Assembly (NCBI GenBank): GCA_051881655.1
Contig: JBJEQH010000146.1
Span: forward strand, 1 to 10,653
DNA from: Heritagella sp051881655
GTDB lineage: Bacteria; Bacillota; Clostridia; Oscillospirales; Acutalibacteraceae
Direction of reading: 5' to 3'
DNA: 10,653 nt
Part shown: in pieces, positions 1 through 6,930 of the stretch
Position numbering within the stretch: position 1 is the first letter of the stretch
Layout of the letters: each line of letters opens with the position of its first letter
Position numbers and translations under genes: made by a program
Notes under the pieces: generated by a model
The model's input: only the letters and a program-made list of their open reading frames with translations
Told to the model about the DNA's origin: nothing
Databases searched by the model: none

Positions 1-2
1 AA

Positions 3-764
3 AAGGAAAAGCGGGAGGAGAATATCGTCGAGGGCCGCAGCCTGCTGGAAAAGGAACTGCGGCGCAACGGCATCGAGATGACCGACGAGCTGCTGCAGAT
101 GATGCTGGAGACCATCGGCCGCCACAAGAGCTGTGCGACCACCGACGATATGTTCGCGGCCATCGGGTACGGCGGCATCCAGCTGTGGAAGGTGCTGCCC
201 CGGGTGCGGGACGAGTGGCTGAAAATGAAAAAGACGGCCGAGGCCGCCGCGGAAACGTCCCCCGCCGCGCCGGTTCCCGAAAAACCGGCGGCCCCGCCCC
301 GCGCCCGCAAGGCGGCCAGCGGGGTGCTGATCGAGGGGATGGACAACTGTCTGGTCAAATTCTCGCGCTGCTGCAACCCGCTGCCCGGGGATGAGATCAT
401 CGGCTTTATCACCCGGGGGTACGGCGTGTCCATCCACAAGCGCAGCTGCACCAACGTGCCCCAGGAACTGGCCGCCTGCCAGGAGCCGGAGCGCTGGGTC
501 AATGCCCGGTGGGAATCGGATGTGCAGGAGGAGTTTAAGTCCACGCTGGAGATTATGGCAACCGACCGCAGCGGCCTGCTGGCGGATGTGACCCAGCAGC
601 TGTTCAATATGCATCTGTTCATTCACTCGCTCAATTCCCGCGAGCTGAAGGACGGCGTGGCGGTGATCAACGCCACCATTACGGTCAACGGGCGCGACCA
701 CCTGGAGCAGGTGATCAACCGCCTGAAAAATGTGAAGAGCGTGCAGTCGGTACGGCGCAGCTGA
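3..764 (+). CDS. relA: RelA/SpoT-family (p)ppGpp synthetase/hydrolase, C-terminal part (5' end outside window)
   Basis: This is the C-terminal 253 residues of a long bifunctional Rel enzyme, which makes and degrades the stringent-response alarmone (p)ppGpp. The frame is open from base 3, so the gene starts upstream; the Met at 78 is internal. The catalytic HD and synthetase domains and TGS are outside the window. Visible in order are: the helical region (it opens with residues resembling KREENIVEGRSLLEKEL); an Ala/Pro-rich linker at about 230-315; the conserved cysteine/zinc-finger region at about 325-460, with an RCCNPLPGDEIIGFITRGYG core and a later SIHKRSC; and a C-terminal ACT domain at about 535-764 (LEIMATDRSGLLADV). 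In the family these C-terminal domains sense ribosome-bound uncharged tRNA and control the two activities. The stop lies 20 bp before the next gene, so the two are probably co-transcribed. The family assignment is secure. Confidence 0.95.
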   Translation, partial: KEKREENIVEGRSLLEKELRRNGIEMTDELLQMMLETIGRHKSCATTDDMFAAIGYGGIQLWKVLPRVRDEWLKMKKTAEAAAETSPAAPVPEKPAAPPRARKAASGVLIEGMDNCLVKFSRCCNPLPGDEIIGFITRGYGVSIHKRSCTNVPQELAACQEPERWVNARWESDVQEEFKSTLEIMATDRSGLLADVTQQLFNMHLFIHSLNSRELKDGVAVINATITVNGRDHLEQVINRLKNVKSVQSVRRS

Positions 765-784
765 GACAGGAAAGGGAGAGGATT

Positions 785-1414
785 ATGCGGGTATGGGGCA
801 TTCCCAACGGGGAACTGCAGGAGAACTGCTGGATGGTGCAGGATGAGGAGAGCGGCCGGATGCTGGTGATCGACCCCGGCCTTTTCACCCCGGAGATCCG
901 CCGGGCGGCGGAGGATAACGGAAAGGTGGAGAAAATCCTGCTGACCCACGGCCACTATGACCACATGGGCGGCGCCCGGGCCCTGTCGGAGGCGACGGGG
1001 GCGCCGGTATATCTGCTGAAAGAGGAAAAAGCGCTGCTGCTGGATCCGAAATGCAACCTGTCGGCGTATTTCGGCGGGGCGGTGGACGTGCCGGAGGACA
1101 TCCGCCTTCTGGAGGACGGGGAGGAGTTTTTCCTGGGAAAAGCCCGCTTTACCGTTTGGGCCACCCCCGGCCACACCGGCGGCAGCTGCTGCTACGGGTG
1201 CGGGGAGGAAAACCTGCTGTTCTCCGGGGATACGCTGTTTCAGGGGTCCTGCGGGCGCACGGATTTCCCCACCGGCAGCGCGCGGGACATGGCCCGGTCG
1301 CTGAAAAAGCTGCGGGACCTGCCCGCGGAGACGGCGGTTTACCCCGGCCACGGGGACACCACCACCATCGGGGAGGAAGTGCGCCGCAATCCCTACATGA
1401 GGGGGCATCTGTGA
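785..1414 (+). CDS. MBL-fold metallo-hydrolase, glyoxalase II-like
   Basis: This 209-residue protein is a small cytosolic metallo-beta-lactamase-fold hydrolase of the glyoxalase II-like group. The dinuclear metal site is complete: THGHYDH at residues 54-60 (His55, His57, Asp59, His60), His130 in TPGHTGGS, Asp149 in FSGDTLF, and His189 in YPGHGD. The GRTDFP segment after the Asp is typical of the YqgX/GloB-like subgroup. The C-terminal substrate-binding domain of true glyoxalase II is missing, so the substrate cannot be named; a thioester is possible. The start is ATG 785, with a GGGAG site at 774-778 six bases upstream. The stop overlaps the hemZ start by one base. A rel-MBL-hemZ order is common in Clostridia, which supports the frame and the operon but not a shared pathway. 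Confidence 0.93.
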   Translation: MRVWGIPNGELQENCWMVQDEESGRMLVIDPGLFTPEIRRAAEDNGKVEKILLTHGHYDHMGGARALSEATGAPVYLLKEEKALLLDPKCNLSAYFGGAVDVPEDIRLLEDGEEFFLGKARFTVWATPGHTGGSCCYGCGEENLLFSGDTLFQGSCGRTDFPTGSARDMARSLKKLRDLPAETAVYPGHGDTTTIGEEVRRNPYMRGHL

Positions 1415-2916
1415 TGAAGTGTTATCTGCAGGGCCACCGGTTCCACTATGAGATGGAGAACCTGGCCCGGCTGTTCTTTCCCTGTGAAAAAATCGAGATG
1501 AAGTACGCCCTGCCCCCCGAAAAGCGGGAGGAGAACGACATTGCGTTTCTGTCCATTGCCTCAGAGGGGCAGGCGGCGCGGTTTACCGTGTGGTTTTCCC
1601 CCCTGGGGGAGGAGACCATCCGGGAGGAGCAGTGCGTGCCGGACGGCACCCTTCTCCCCGCGGCGGAGCAGGAGCGGCGGCTGGGCGTGATGTTCTTCTC
1701 CGTGCTGCAGCGCGCAACGGGCCAGCGCCCGGCGTGGGGCATCATCACGGGCATCCATCCGGTCAAACTCCTGCGGCAGAAAAGCGATGAGATGGGAGAG
1801 CCGGCCGCCGTGCGCCTGTTCCGGGAGGACTGGCTGGTGCAGGAGGAGAAGCTCTCGCTGCTTACGCGGGTGATGAAGGTGCAGGCCCCCTATGTGGCGC
1901 TGACAATGGAGGACACCTGCAGCCTGTACCTGTCGGTGCCGTTCTGCCCCAGCCGGTGCTCGTACTGCTCGTTTATCTCGCAGTCGGTGGAGGGGGCCAA
2001 AAAGCTGATCCCCGAGTACGCCCGGCTGATGCTGCGGGAGATCGCCGAAACGGCGGAGGTGGTGCGCCGCCTGGGCCTTACGGTACAGTCGGTGTATGTG
2101 GGCGGGGGCACCCCCACCACGTTCTCGGCGGAGCAGCTCTCGGCCATGCTGCAGGCGGTGCGGCAGTCGTTCGATCTGTCGGCCTGCCGGGAGATCACGG
2201 TGGAGGCCGGGCGCCCGGATACGGTGACGCCCGAAAAGCTGCAGGCTTTGCTCGAACAGGGGGTGACGCGCATCAGCATCAATCCCCAGAGCATGCACGA
2301 CGACGTGCTGCGGGCCATCGGCCGCCGCCATACGGCGGAGGACACCCGCCGGGCGTTCTCTCTGGCGCGGGAGATGGGCTTTGACAATATCAACATGGAT
2401 CTGATCGCCGGGCTGCCGCTGGATACCCCGGAGAAATTCCGCCAGACCCTGGAGGAAGTGTGCGCAATGGACCCCGAGAGCGTGACGGTCCACACCCTGG
2501 CGCTCAAGCACGCGGCGCGCATGATGCGGGATGAGGAGGTGCGGGAGCGCCACCGCAGCAGCCAGAATGCCGCCGTCATGGTGCAGGACGCCGGGGAAAA
2601 GCTGACCCGGGAGGGGTATGCGCCCTATTACCTGTACCGCCAGAGCCGGATGGCCGGCAACCTGGAGAATACGGGCTGGGCCAAACCGGGGAAGGAGTGC
2701 CTTTACAACATCATCACCATGGACGAGATCCACACCGTCCTCAGCTGCGGGGCCGGCGGGGTGACCAAGCTGTGCGACCCGTTTTCCACGGATATCGAGC
2801 GCATTTTCAATTTTAAATACTCCTATGAATACGTCAGCCAGTTTGACGAAATTCTGGAGAGGAAAAAGGGAATTGAGGAGATCTACGCCCGGTTCCGGGC
2901 GCGGGCCGGCCGGTAA
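1414..2916 (+). CDS. hemZ: HemZ, coproporphyrinogen III dehydrogenase-like radical SAM protein
   Basis: The 500-residue product is a radical SAM enzyme of the HemZ branch of the HemN/HemW family. The N-terminal domain of about 165 residues is typical of HemZ. The radical SAM core carries the 4Fe-4S cluster motif CPSRCSYC (Cys178, Cys182, Cys185), followed by GGGTPT at about 230-235 and an EAGRPD segment at 264-269. HemN relatives decarboxylate coproporphyrinogen III in oxygen-independent heme synthesis; for HemZ itself that activity is not well established, so the physiological role is uncertain. The frame is open further upstream to 1051, but that part overlaps the MBL gene. ATG 1414 overlaps the MBL stop (TGATG), has a GAGGGGG site eight bases upstream, and gives the family's N terminus. 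No hisS follows, unlike in many Clostridia. Confidence 0.93.
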   Translation: MKCYLQGHRFHYEMENLARLFFPCEKIEMKYALPPEKREENDIAFLSIASEGQAARFTVWFSPLGEETIREEQCVPDGTLLPAAEQERRLGVMFFSVLQRATGQRPAWGIITGIHPVKLLRQKSDEMGEPAAVRLFREDWLVQEEKLSLLTRVMKVQAPYVALTMEDTCSLYLSVPFCPSRCSYCSFISQSVEGAKKLIPEYARLMLREIAETAEVVRRLGLTVQSVYVGGGTPTTFSAEQLSAMLQAVRQSFDLSACREITVEAGRPDTVTPEKLQALLEQGVTRISINPQSMHDDVLRAIGRRHTAEDTRRAFSLAREMGFDNINMDLIAGLPLDTPEKFRQTLEEVCAMDPESVTVHTLALKHAARMMRDEEVRERHRSSQNAAVMVQDAGEKLTREGYAPYYLYRQSRMAGNLENTGWAKPGKECLYNIITMDEIHTVLSCGAGGVTKLCDPFSTDIERIFNFKYSYEYVSQFDEILERKKGIEEIYARFRARAGR

Positions 2917-2983
2917 GGGGGCCCTGTGGGGAAAAAGCGCCGTTTGTTTATAGATTATTTACAGGCGCGGGGGGCTTTGTGCC

Positions 2984-3012
2984 TTGCTTTTTTGCGGGGA
3001 GTGGTCTATAAT
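2984..3012 (+). promoter_or_regulatory. Sigma-A-type promoter for the zinc-ribbon gene
   Basis: A -35 hexamer TTGCTT (2984-2989) and a perfect -10 TATAAT (3007-3012) are separated by 17 bases. Transcription would start near 3019. It lies 68 bp after hemZ and points at the zinc-ribbon gene. It resembles the purE promoter: both have TTGCTTTTTT at the -35 and a TTTACAGG box upstream. The assignment is from consensus match only. Confidence 0.75.
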
Positions 3013-3018
3013 ATTTCC

Positions 3019-3087
3019 ATTAAGAAGGACCGTTTTCAGGGTCCGGGAAAAACGGAGGTCCCCTCTTTCGGGGGCGGCCAACTTGTG
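3019..3087 (+). promoter_or_regulatory. Foldable 5' leader with mutually exclusive stems
   Basis: Between the predicted start point and the ribosome binding site, GGACC (3027-3031) can pair with GGTCC at 3040-3044. Alternatively, the segment 3027-3036 can pair with 3049-3061 (CGTTTT with AAAACG, then GGAC with GTCC across a three-base bulge). A second small stem pairs CCCC 3060-3063 with GGGG 3070-3073. The two uses of GGACC exclude each other. No known riboswitch class is recognised, and function is undemonstrated. Confidence 0.3.
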
Positions 3088-3101
3088 AAGGAGTGTGTTT
3101 G

Positions 3102-3614
3102 ATGAGCGTTTTTGACGATATTCTGACGACAGCGAAAAATGCGGCGGATGTTGTGGGGAAAAAAGCGGTACAGGTGAAGGATATCTCCCGCCTGCGGCTG
3201 AACATTATCGAGCTGAATAAGGAAATCGGCCGCAATTTCGAGGCGCTGGGCCGTCTGGTGTATGATGCCAGCAAAACCGGCAATTCCTATGATGTGAACG
3301 ACAGTGTGGCGGCCATTGACGAATTGTATGAGGAGCTGAGCGTCCTCAGCGATGAGATGAACCGCCTGCGCGGCCGTGTGGTGTGCCCGTGCTGCGGCAA
3401 GGAGAATACCCTGGACGCCACCTTCTGCAGCAAGTGCGGCAACCGCCTGCCCGAGCAGGAGAAAGAGGAGGAAAAGCCGGAAGAGGAAGAACCCGCAGAG
3501 GAGATCCCGGTGACCGGGGAAGAAGCGGAGGAGTTTGAGGAGGAGGAGCAGGTCGCTCCTGCCGCCGAGGCGCCCCGCGCGGCCGCGGAAGAGGAAGAAA
3601 AACCGGAGGAATAA
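3102..3614 (+). CDS. Small zinc-ribbon protein with coiled-coil N terminus and acidic tail
   Basis: This 170-residue protein has no assigned function. Residues 1-90 are helical and probably coiled coil, with heptad-like leucines around LRLNIIELNKEIG (31-43) and DELYEELSVL. Residues 95-112 form a zinc ribbon with two CxxC pairs (Cys95/Cys98 and Cys109/Cys112). Residues 118-170 are an extremely acidic, Glu-rich, low-complexity tail with Ala/Pro breaks. There is no signal peptide or membrane segment. Similar small coiled-coil plus zinc-ribbon proteins are widespread in Clostridia and remain uncharacterised. The start is ATG 3102, with AAGGAG at 3088-3093 eight bases upstream; the in-frame GTG 3093 lies inside that site and is rejected. 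The gene has its own promoter and terminator and so is likely monocistronic. Acting as a scaffold or nucleic-acid partner is conjecture. Confidence 0.88.
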   Translation: MSVFDDILTTAKNAADVVGKKAVQVKDISRLRLNIIELNKEIGRNFEALGRLVYDASKTGNSYDVNDSVAAIDELYEELSVLSDEMNRLRGRVVCPCCGKENTLDATFCSKCGNRLPEQEKEEEKPEEEEPAEEIPVTGEEAEEFEEEEQVAPAAEAPRAAAEEEEKPEE

Positions 3615-3628
3615 CGGGAAAACCCGTT
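3613..3628 (+). other. Small perfect hairpin after the zinc-ribbon stop
   Basis: AACGGG (3613-3618) and CCCGTT (3623-3628) form a perfect 6-bp stem with an AAAA loop. It begins within the stop codon and precedes the terminator, so it may protect or stabilise the transcript end. It has no T-tract of its own. Confidence 0.45.
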
Positions 3629-3637
3629 GAGTCGGAG

Positions 3638-3668
3638 AAGAGGGGCGCCCTGTCACCCCTCTTTTCTT
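3638..3668 (+). terminator. Intrinsic terminator after the zinc-ribbon gene
   Basis: AAGAGGGG (3638-3645) pairs perfectly with CCCCTCTT (3656-3663) around a 10-base loop. The stem runs into TTTTCTT. It separates the zinc-ribbon unit from the flippase gene. Confidence 0.85.
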
Positions 3669-3764
3669 ATGCCCGTCCGCCTGCCCGGCATAAATCGTCG
3701 GGAGCGCCCCTATAGATAGAAAGACCGCGCGGGGACGGATGGAGTTAAACAGGAGTGTGACAAG

Positions 3765-5546
3765 ATGCGAAACGAGAAGAGGACCGGGACGGCGGGCGCC
3801 GTAAAAAAGAGGAGCAGCCGCCAGAGCTTTCTGCACGGCGCCCTGATTCTGACCATGGCCATCGTCCTGGTAAAGGTGATCGGCGCCCTGTTCAAAATCC
3901 CGCTGAACTGGATTATCACCGAGGACGGTATGGGATATTTCAGCACCGCCTATAATTTCTACAGCCCCATTTTCAGCCTGGCGACGGCGGGCTTTCCCAT
4001 CGCCATTGCCCGCATGGTATCGGAGAACCACGCCAAGGGCAATTACCGCGATATCCGCATGATCCACCGGGCTTCGATCCCGATTTTCCTCACCACGGGC
4101 ACCCTGGGCTTTCTGATTATGGAGCTGGGCGCGCGCTCGTATGTGGGGATTGTGGGCAATGAGAACGCGCTGCCCTCGATGGTGGTGCTGGCCCCGGCCA
4201 TCCTGTTCAGCTGCCTTTCCTCGATTTACCGCGGGTATTACGAGGGACTGGGCAACATGTACCCCACCGCCCTGAGCGAGATTATCGAGGCGCTGGGCAA
4301 GCTGGTCATCGGCCTGGCCGCGGCGGCCGGGGTGATCGCCTACGGCATGAACGAGTATGCCGCCAGCGGCACGGTGTTCGGACAGATGGTCTCTTCCGAG
4401 GAGTTCGCCCGGGCGGCCACGCTGCCTTATGCGGCGGCGGGCGCCATTTTCGGCGTGACCGTGGGCTCGCTGCTCAGCTTCCTGTTCCTGTTCATCCGGC
4501 ACCGCCGCCGGGGGGACGGCATCGGCAAGGAAGAGCTGAAAAACTCCCACCCCTCGCACACCATGCACTACACGGTAATAAAGCTGATTAAAATCGCCAT
4601 CCCCATCGGCATCGGCTCGCTGCTGGTCAACGTGGCCAATCTGGTGGATACCACGTTCCTGCAGACGCGCATCAGCGATATCATGAACAGCTCCGGTGAG
4701 GTGCTACTGGATATGTACAAGGGGCTGATCCCCGACTATAACCTCGCCAACCCCGATTCCATTCCCAATTACCTGTACGGCTGCTATGCCAACGCCCTGA
4801 CGCTGTATATGCTGATTCCCGCCATCACCCAGGCCTTCGGCATCAGCGCCCTGCCCAATGTGACGGGGGCCTGGACCCGGGGCAACCGCAAGGAGATCAA
4901 GCAGAGCATCGAGACGGTCATCCGCGTGACCGCGCTGGTGGCCATCCCGGCCGGGCTGGGTATGAGCGCCCTGGCAAAGCCCATTGTAGAGCTGATTTAC
5001 GGCAGCCGCGGCGCGTCGGACATTATCGCCCGGGTGCTGGTAATTATGGGCATCGGCGCCATCTTCACCTCCCTGAGCACCCCGCTGCAGAGTATGCTGC
5101 AGGCAGTGGGCCGGGTGGACCTGCCGGTGAAGCTGCTGGTGGTGGGCCTGGTCATCAAGGTCGCGCTGAACTACACGCTGTGCGGCATTCCGGAGATCAA
5201 CATCCTGGGCGCCGGGACCGGCACGGTGGTGTGCTATGCGTTTATCACCGTGATGTCCATCGTGTGCCTGTGCCGGGTGACGGGGATTACCCTCAATTTT
5301 GTCTCCGTTCTGGTAAAGCCCCTGATTGCCGGGGGGCTGTGCGCCCTCTCGGCGTACCTGTCGCAGAGCCTGCTCGGTATGCTGATTTCGGGGAAGATCG
5401 CGACCATTCTGGCCATTGGGGTGGCGTGCGTCGTGTATGTGGTGGCCCTGCTGTGCCTGAAGGCTATCCAGCGCAGTGACGTCCAAATGCTGCCCAAAGG
5501 ACAAAAAATCGCAAAACTACTTGAAAAGCACGGCTGGATCAGTTAA
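3765..5546 (+). CDS. SpoVB/YabM-type polysaccharide/lipid flippase (MOP superfamily)
   Basis: The 593-residue polytopic membrane protein belongs to the MurJ/SpoVB/YabM group of MOP-superfamily exporters, which flip undecaprenyl-linked cell-wall or polysaccharide precursors. A short basic N terminus is followed by about 14 hydrophobic segments. Family signatures are the first helix with LVKVIGALFKIPL (35-47), SLATAGFPIAIARMVSE (71-87), and YRGYYEGLGNMYPTALSEIIEA (155-176, here split as YRGYYEGL and the following PTALSEIIEA). A hydrophilic insertion at about 300-338 lengthens a loop relative to the usual 510-550 residues. The start is ATG 3765, with AGGAG at 3751-3755. The neighbours mazG-hup-rqcP match the yabM position in Bacillus and Clostridium, so YabM-like is more apt than SpoVB proper. 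The exact substrate cannot be read from sequence. No clear consensus promoter was found upstream. Confidence 0.9.
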   Translation: MRNEKRTGTAGAVKKRSSRQSFLHGALILTMAIVLVKVIGALFKIPLNWIITEDGMGYFSTAYNFYSPIFSLATAGFPIAIARMVSENHAKGNYRDIRMIHRASIPIFLTTGTLGFLIMELGARSYVGIVGNENALPSMVVLAPAILFSCLSSIYRGYYEGLGNMYPTALSEIIEALGKLVIGLAAAAGVIAYGMNEYAASGTVFGQMVSSEEFARAATLPYAAAGAIFGVTVGSLLSFLFLFIRHRRRGDGIGKEELKNSHPSHTMHYTVIKLIKIAIPIGIGSLLVNVANLVDTTFLQTRISDIMNSSGEVLLDMYKGLIPDYNLANPDSIPNYLYGCYANALTLYMLIPAITQAFGISALPNVTGAWTRGNRKEIKQSIETVIRVTALVAIPAGLGMSALAKPIVELIYGSRGASDIIARVLVIMGIGAIFTSLSTPLQSMLQAVGRVDLPVKLLVVGLVIKVALNYTLCGIPEINILGAGTGTVVCYAFITVMSIVCLCRVTGITLNFVSVLVKPLIAGGLCALSAYLSQSLLGMLISGKIATILAIGVACVVYVVALLCLKAIQRSDVQMLPKGQKIAKLLEKHGWIS

Positions 5547-5549
5547 AAT
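5521..5549 (+). promoter_or_regulatory. Sigma-A-type promoter for mazG
   Basis: TTGAAA (5521-5526), a 17-base spacer and TAAAAT (5544-5549) form a near-consensus promoter. The -10 overlaps the flippase stop codon. It would start transcription near 5556, giving mazG and downstream genes a supply independent of the flippase. Confidence 0.6.
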
Positions 5550-5597
5550 GATAAAGATTTCGCGTTTTGCAACAGGGAGAGAGAGGAGAGACGTTTT

Positions 5598-6380
5598 TTG
5601 GTGGATTTTCAAAAAAAAGACCGGTATACGCTGGACGATTTGCTGACCATCATGGCCATTCTCCGTTCCCCCGGCGGCTGCCCCTGGGACCGGGAGCAGA
5701 CCCACCGCTCGGTGCGCGCCAATTTCATCGAGGAGACGTATGAAGCGGTCGAGGCCATCGACACGGACAATGCACAGCTGCTCGAGGAGGAACTGGGGGA
5801 CGTACTGCTGCAGGTGGTGCTGCATGCCCGCATGGAGGAGGAAGCCGGACGGTTCTCCTTTGCGGATGTGGTAAACGGTGTGGCCCAGAAGCTGGTGCTG
5901 CGCCATCCCCATGTGTTCGGCGATGTGACGGTATCGGGTACCGGGCAGGCGCTGGATAACTGGGATGCCATTAAAAAGCAGAGCAAAAACCAGCAGACCA
6001 CGGCGGAGGTGCTGAAAAGCGTGTCGCCGGCCTTGCCCGCCCTGATGCGCAGCGACAAGCTGCAAAAAAAGGCGGAAAAGGCGCTGGGCGCACCGGCCGG
6101 ACAGGCCGGGGCTGCGGCTGATTCGGCGTTGCGAAAAGCGGAAGCTGCCGCTGCGGACGGCACCCCGGAGGAAAAGAAACAGACAGCGGGCGATCTGCTG
6201 TTTGCCTGTGTGGGGCTGCTGCGCCGGATGGGGCAGGAACCGGAAGAAGCGCTGTATCAGGCCAACGAGCGGTTTATCCGCCGGTTTGAAGAGGCCGAAA
6301 GCACAGCTTCTCTGCGCGGTGCTGCCGGGCGGGAACTCTCTTCACGGGAAAAGGCCCGTATTTGGCAGCCCGAAGAATAA
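5598..6380 (+). CDS. mazG: MazG nucleoside triphosphate pyrophosphohydrolase
   Basis: This 260-residue protein hydrolyses NTPs to NMP and pyrophosphate, a housecleaning activity. The N-terminal MazG domain is intact: GGCPWD at 26-31, metal-binding EETYE at 45-49 (EExxE), and EELGD with the ExxD acids Glu65 and Asp68. A linker with NWDAIK (121-126) leads to a second MazG-like domain. There LPALMRSDKLQKKAEKA is recognisable, but the acidic metal motifs are eroded: where relatives have an EExGD-type motif this protein has TAGD, and the preceding helix is Ala-rich. The start is TTG 5598, preceded by AGGAG (5584-5588) nine bases away; GTG 5601 is an alternative start only one codon later. The position between the flippase and hup is conserved in Firmicutes. 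In E. coli MazG also lowers ppGpp, an interesting link to the upstream rel gene but unproven here. Confidence 0.93.
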   Translation: MVDFQKKDRYTLDDLLTIMAILRSPGGCPWDREQTHRSVRANFIEETYEAVEAIDTDNAQLLEEELGDVLLQVVLHARMEEEAGRFSFADVVNGVAQKLVLRHPHVFGDVTVSGTGQALDNWDAIKKQSKNQQTTAEVLKSVSPALPALMRSDKLQKKAEKALGAPAGQAGAAADSALRKAEAAAADGTPEEKKQTAGDLLFACVGLLRRMGQEPEEALYQANERFIRRFEEAESTASLRGAAGRELSSREKARIWQPEE

Positions 6381-6391
6381 ATCCGGATAAT
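6362..6391 (+). promoter_or_regulatory. Candidate promoter for hup inside the mazG 3' end
   Basis: TTGGCA (6362-6367), an 18-base spacer and GATAAT (6386-6391) could drive hup, which is usually highly expressed. The -10 lies inside an inverted repeat, CCGGA (6383-6387) and TCCGG (6394-6398), which could act as an operator or hairpin. This is a consensus match only. Confidence 0.45.
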
Positions 6392-6426
6392 GTTCCGGGA
6401 AAATACTGGATGGAGGTTCAAGGATT

Positions 6427-6702
6427 ATGAACAAAACCGAACTGATCAATGTGGTAAAGGAAAAAACCGGCCTTTCGAAGAAAGATGCCGAGCAGGCGGT
6501 CAATGCCGTACTGGATACCGTAACGGAAGAACTGGTCAAGGGCGAAAAGGTGCAGATTGTGGGCTTTGGCACGTTTGAAGTGCGCAGCCGCAGCGCCCGT
6601 CAGGGCCGCGACCCCCGCACCAACCAGCCCATCACCATCGCGGCTTCCAAGTCCCCCGCCTTCAAGGCCGGCAAGGCTTTCAAGGAAGCGGTTGACAAAT
6701 AA
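6427..6702 (+). CDS. hup: HU family DNA-binding protein
   Basis: The 91-residue protein is a canonical HU nucleoid protein: a dimeric, sequence-independent DNA-bending protein. The N-terminal helices (MNKTELINVVKEKTGLSK) are followed by GFGTF at 46-50, the ARQGRDPRT beta arm at 57-65 with the DNA-intercalating Pro63, and the terminal SPAFKAGKAFKEAV. Length is exactly that of the family. The start is ATG 6427; GGAGG at 6412-6416 is ten bases away, slightly long, and AGGA at 6421-6424 is too close to act alone. In Clostridia hup commonly sits between mazG and the S4-domain gene, as here. The products need not act together; HU is probably expressed more strongly from its own promoter near 6362-6391. 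Confidence 0.97.
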   Translation: MNKTELINVVKEKTGLSKKDAEQAVNAVLDTVTEELVKGEKVQIVGFGTFEVRSRSARQGRDPRTNQPITIAASKSPAFKAGKAFKEAVDK

Positions 6703-6730
6703 GCTCTGCGGATAAAAACGGCTGCGGAAA

Positions 6731-6753
6731 CGGCGGGAAATCCGCCGGATTTT
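6731..6753 (+). terminator. Possible weak terminator after hup
   Basis: CGGCGG (6731-6736) and CCGCCG (6742-6747) form a perfect 6-bp GC stem around a 5-base loop, followed by GATTTT. The T-tract is short, so it may only reduce read-through from hup into rqcP. Confidence 0.35.
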
Positions 6754-6800
6754 GGGCCGGACGGGGCGCCGGTCTGCCGCCATGGGCAGAAAGGCGCCTC

Positions 6801-6918
6801 TTTTTGCGAAAAGAACTTTTTCTGCGGAAAGAATGTTTCGCGAAAAAATATGGCAAAAGAATCCTGCAAAGGGCTTCTCTGCGGAAAAATTTCCGCGGAG
6901 AGGCGTTTTCGGGAAAAG
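6801..6918. repeat. Cluster of TTTC..GAAA imperfect palindromes upstream of rqcP
   Basis: Five related imperfect palindromes lie within 118 bp: TTTTTGCGAAAA (6801-6812), TTTTTCTGCGGAAA (6817-6830), TTTCGCGAAA (6836-6845, perfect), GCGGAAAAATTTCCGC (6881-6896, perfect) and TTTTCGGGAAAA (6906-6917). The fourth is the core of a larger hairpin, 6877-6887 with 6890-6902. The word CTGCGGAAA occurs at 6722, 6822, 6879 and again at 7542 in the purE leader. The region is AT-richer than its surroundings and codes for nothing convincing. Operator sites, RNA structure or a decayed repeat are all possible. Confidence 0.5.
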
Positions 6919-6930
6919 GGAGGAAGAAAA

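Noticed and set aside
1051..1413. Upstream extension of the hemZ frame
   Set aside because: It overlaps the MBL gene in another frame, and the extension is Arg/Gly/His-rich; ATG 1414 has a ribosome binding site and gives the family N terminus.
3688..3717. TATAGAT with an upstream GCATAA as a promoter for the flippase
   Set aside because: The -35 is poor and a sporulation-sigma match does not align; too weak to list as a feature.
3036..4568. Long - strand reading frame (510 codons) opposite the zinc-ribbon and flippase genes
   Set aside because: It is antisense to two well-supported genes, His/Gln/Arg-rich in composition, spans the terminator, and shows no domain.
6785..6808. GCAGAAAGG / CTCTTTTTGC hairpin as a second hup terminator
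   Set aside because: The stem uses wobble pairs and the T-run lies inside the stem, so it lacks a proper terminator tail.
6850..6930. N-terminal extension of rqcP from ATG 6850
   Set aside because: The S4 family begins at MRLDKYL; the extension is translated palindrome sequence, and the good ribosome binding site serves ATG 6931.
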